A stretch of DNA of 64,000 bases from NCBI RefSeq assembly GCF_900182595.1, contig NZ_FXTN01000015.1, positions 62,001 through 126,000 of the forward strand, read 5' to 3'. Shown here in pieces: positions 62,969 to 64,000 of the stretch. Source of the DNA: Pedobacter westerhofensis. Lineage in GTDB: Bacteria > Bacteroidota > Bacteroidia > Sphingobacteriales > Sphingobacteriaceae. Under the pieces are notes generated by a model, which was given only the letters and a program-made list of their open reading frames with translations, was not told the DNA's origin and searched no databases. The stretch's first letter is position 1; every line of letters begins with the position of its first letter. Both the position numbers and the translations under genes were made by a program.

Positions 62969-63232
62969 GCAAGAAACTGTTTCTGGATGTTTTGATTTGA
63001 CAACTACCTAAAAGGTTGTCATATAATTTTTTGATTCTGCATGCGTCAGATTAAATAAAACCCTATAAGATGCAGACTACAATTCGTTTATATGCCTGGC
63101 AGAATATATGGCCAGTACCATTATGTACCACCTAATTAATGTAATTTTATGCCATTTATATAGTTTATATTAGACGATGTGAATTTCCGTTCCTGTCAAA
63201 AAAATAAATCTTAAATTATATATCCCTAATCC

Positions 63233-64000
63233 ATGTTTACAGCTAGCCCACACTATATAATTGCCATTGGCGCTTCTGCGGGCGGTATGGAAGAAATCAA
63301 TACTTTTTTTGACCATACGCCTTTAGACGGTGTTTCTTATGTCATCATTCAGCATCTGTCACCTAACTTCAAGAGTAGAATGGTTGAACTATTAGCGAAG
63401 CATAGTAAGATAACTGTGGAGCAGGCAGAAGAGGGGATGTTGGTTGAAAGTAACCGGGTTTATCTTATCCCAAGTGATAAGCTGATGACGATAAAAAATA
63501 GCAAGCTATATTTGACTGACAAAGAAAAAACTAAAGGACCTCATTTAACAATCAATACCTTTTTCAAATCACTTGCGGAAGATAGTGGGCAAAAGGCCAT
63601 AGGAATTGTCCTGTCAGGTTTGGGTTCTGATGGTTCGGACGGCATAAGGGCAATAAAAAGTGCTGGCGGTATGGTGATGGTACGTAATCCCGAAACTTCT
63701 GAATTCAACAGCATGCCTGCTCATGCCATCGGAACAGGATTAGTGGATTTTGTTCTGGAACCATCGCTAATGCCAGGCGCCATTGAGGATTATGTAAAAA
63801 ATGAAGGTACAATAACGATTGAGCAACATGATGATGAAAAGAACCTCAAAGAGATTATTGAGTTGATTAAGCAGAACTCAACGCTTGACTTTTCCGATTA
63901 TAAGCTACCTACCATACTTAGAAGAACCAAAAGAAGGGCTTCCTATGGCAATTTTTCAACCCTGGGTAATTATCTTCATTTCCTGAAAGCAAACCCTGAG
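63233..64000 (+). CDS. CheB/CheR-type hybrid signalling protein, 5' part
   Basis: Incomplete at the window end. The 256 visible residues start with a CheB methylesterase domain (about 1-190): nucleophile in GASAGGMEE (about residue 15), histidine in IIQHLSPNFKS, aspartate in GLGSDGSDG. A CheR-type N-terminal segment begins near residue 215 (ELIKQNSTLDFSDYKLPTILRRTKRR). This is the CheB-CheR-PAS-kinase hybrid layout common in Bacteroidota. Whether it is cargo of the element is unknown. Confidence 0.85.
   Translation, partial: MFTASPHYIIAIGASAGGMEEINTFFDHTPLDGVSYVIIQHLSPNFKSRMVELLAKHSKITVEQAEEGMLVESNRVYLIPSDKLMTIKNSKLYLTDKEKTKGPHLTINTFFKSLAEDSGQKAIGIVLSGLGSDGSDGIRAIKSAGGMVMVRNPETSEFNSMPAHAIGTGLVDFVLEPSLMPGAIEDYVKNEGTITIEQHDDEKNLKEIIELIKQNSTLDFSDYKLPTILRRTKRRASYGNFSTLGNYLHFLKANPE

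Larger units (their letters stand above)
61266..64000. mobile_element. left end of an integrative element at tRNA-Leu
   Basis: Foreign-looking AT-rich DNA begins at the tRNA 3' end and continues past the window. It carries a serine recombinase at its edge, reading toward the tRNA, a small coupled ORF, and the 5' part of a CheB/CheR-type gene. No repeat of the tRNA 3' end occurs in the window, so the right boundary lies outside. Which of the right-hand genes belong to the element is inference. Confidence 0.65.

Noticed and set aside
62999..63020. Short inverted sequence GACAAC...GTTGTC upstream of the recombinase operon as an attachment site
   Set aside because: The arms are short with a bulged stem, there is no matching host sequence at the tRNA junction, and a T-rich stretch following it suggests a minor terminator instead.
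1..64000. CRISPR arrays, rRNA operons or insertion sequences
   Set aside because: No regularly spaced identical repeats, no rRNA-like sequence and no transposase frame were seen anywhere in the window.

Overview
The window looks like a chromosomal segment of a Bacteroidota bacterium close to Pedobacter or other Sphingobacteriaceae. Evidence is the gliding-type genes gldG and gldC, a FecI/FecR/TonB-receptor cassette with a DUF4249 partner, lineage-typical families (DUF3810, DUF4199, DUF2520, bacterial GH3), weak Shine-Dalgarno sequences, and promoters of the Bacteroidota form TTTG-N18..21-TAnnTTTG. The species assignment is inference from gene content.

Layout. 1-3.6 kb: gldG, dnaN, a DedA membrane protein. 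3.6-8.3 kb (minus): a compact run of dihydroorotase, a DUF3810 protease-like protein, a strongly reduced HscA-like Hsp70 and a zinc phospholipase-like protein. 8.5-13.2 kb (plus): two small membrane proteins, a DEAD-box helicase, gldC, a methyltransferase and a glycosyltransferase. 13.3-18.8 kb: lipoprotein, ECF sigma factor, FecR anti-sigma, TonB-dependent receptor and DUF4249 lipoprotein. 18.9-26.5 kb: a cytochrome c maturation region (ccmB, ccmC, ccmD-like, ccmE, ccmF) interrupted by glutamate dehydrogenase and msrA; its CcmE is of the CXXXY type. 26.5-29 kb: DUF2520, a KdsC-like phosphatase, a Spy-like protein and Maf. 29-36.3 kb (minus): Ppx/GppA, a NatAB-type exporter, an AI-2E family transporter, dnaJ-grpE, ftsE and a small protein. 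36.4-36.65 kb: a non-coding element built on an 11-base period with overall dyad symmetry. 36.7-39.5 kb: acyl-CoA reductase, ferredoxin, universal stress protein, NlpC/P60 protein. 39.5-47.7 kb (minus): a complete eight-gene histidine operon followed by a WD40 protein. 47.8-61.1 kb (plus): an L,D-transpeptidase, a BatA-domain protein, a catalytically dead dihydroorotase paralogue, small conserved proteins, two family 2 glycosyltransferases, a GH3 enzyme, dxr and rseP. At 61.2 kb a tRNA-Leu(CAA) is fused at its 3' end to AT-rich foreign DNA with a large serine recombinase, a coupled small ORF and the start of a CheB/CheR-type gene. This is the left end of an integrated element that runs off the window.

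The most notable observation is an 18-codon leader ORF with six histidine codons (47608-47664, minus), with its own well-formed promoter, just upstream of hisG. It is a candidate histidine-sensing leader peptide, but no strong intrinsic terminator is visible behind it, so the mechanism may differ from classical attenuation. Other points worth attention are the 11-base-period element at 36375-36649, the Hsp70 lacking its substrate-binding beta domain and two catalytic residues, the CXXXY CcmE, the inactive dihydroorotase paralogue, and the recombinase whose reading frame runs antisense through the tRNA into which its element inserted.
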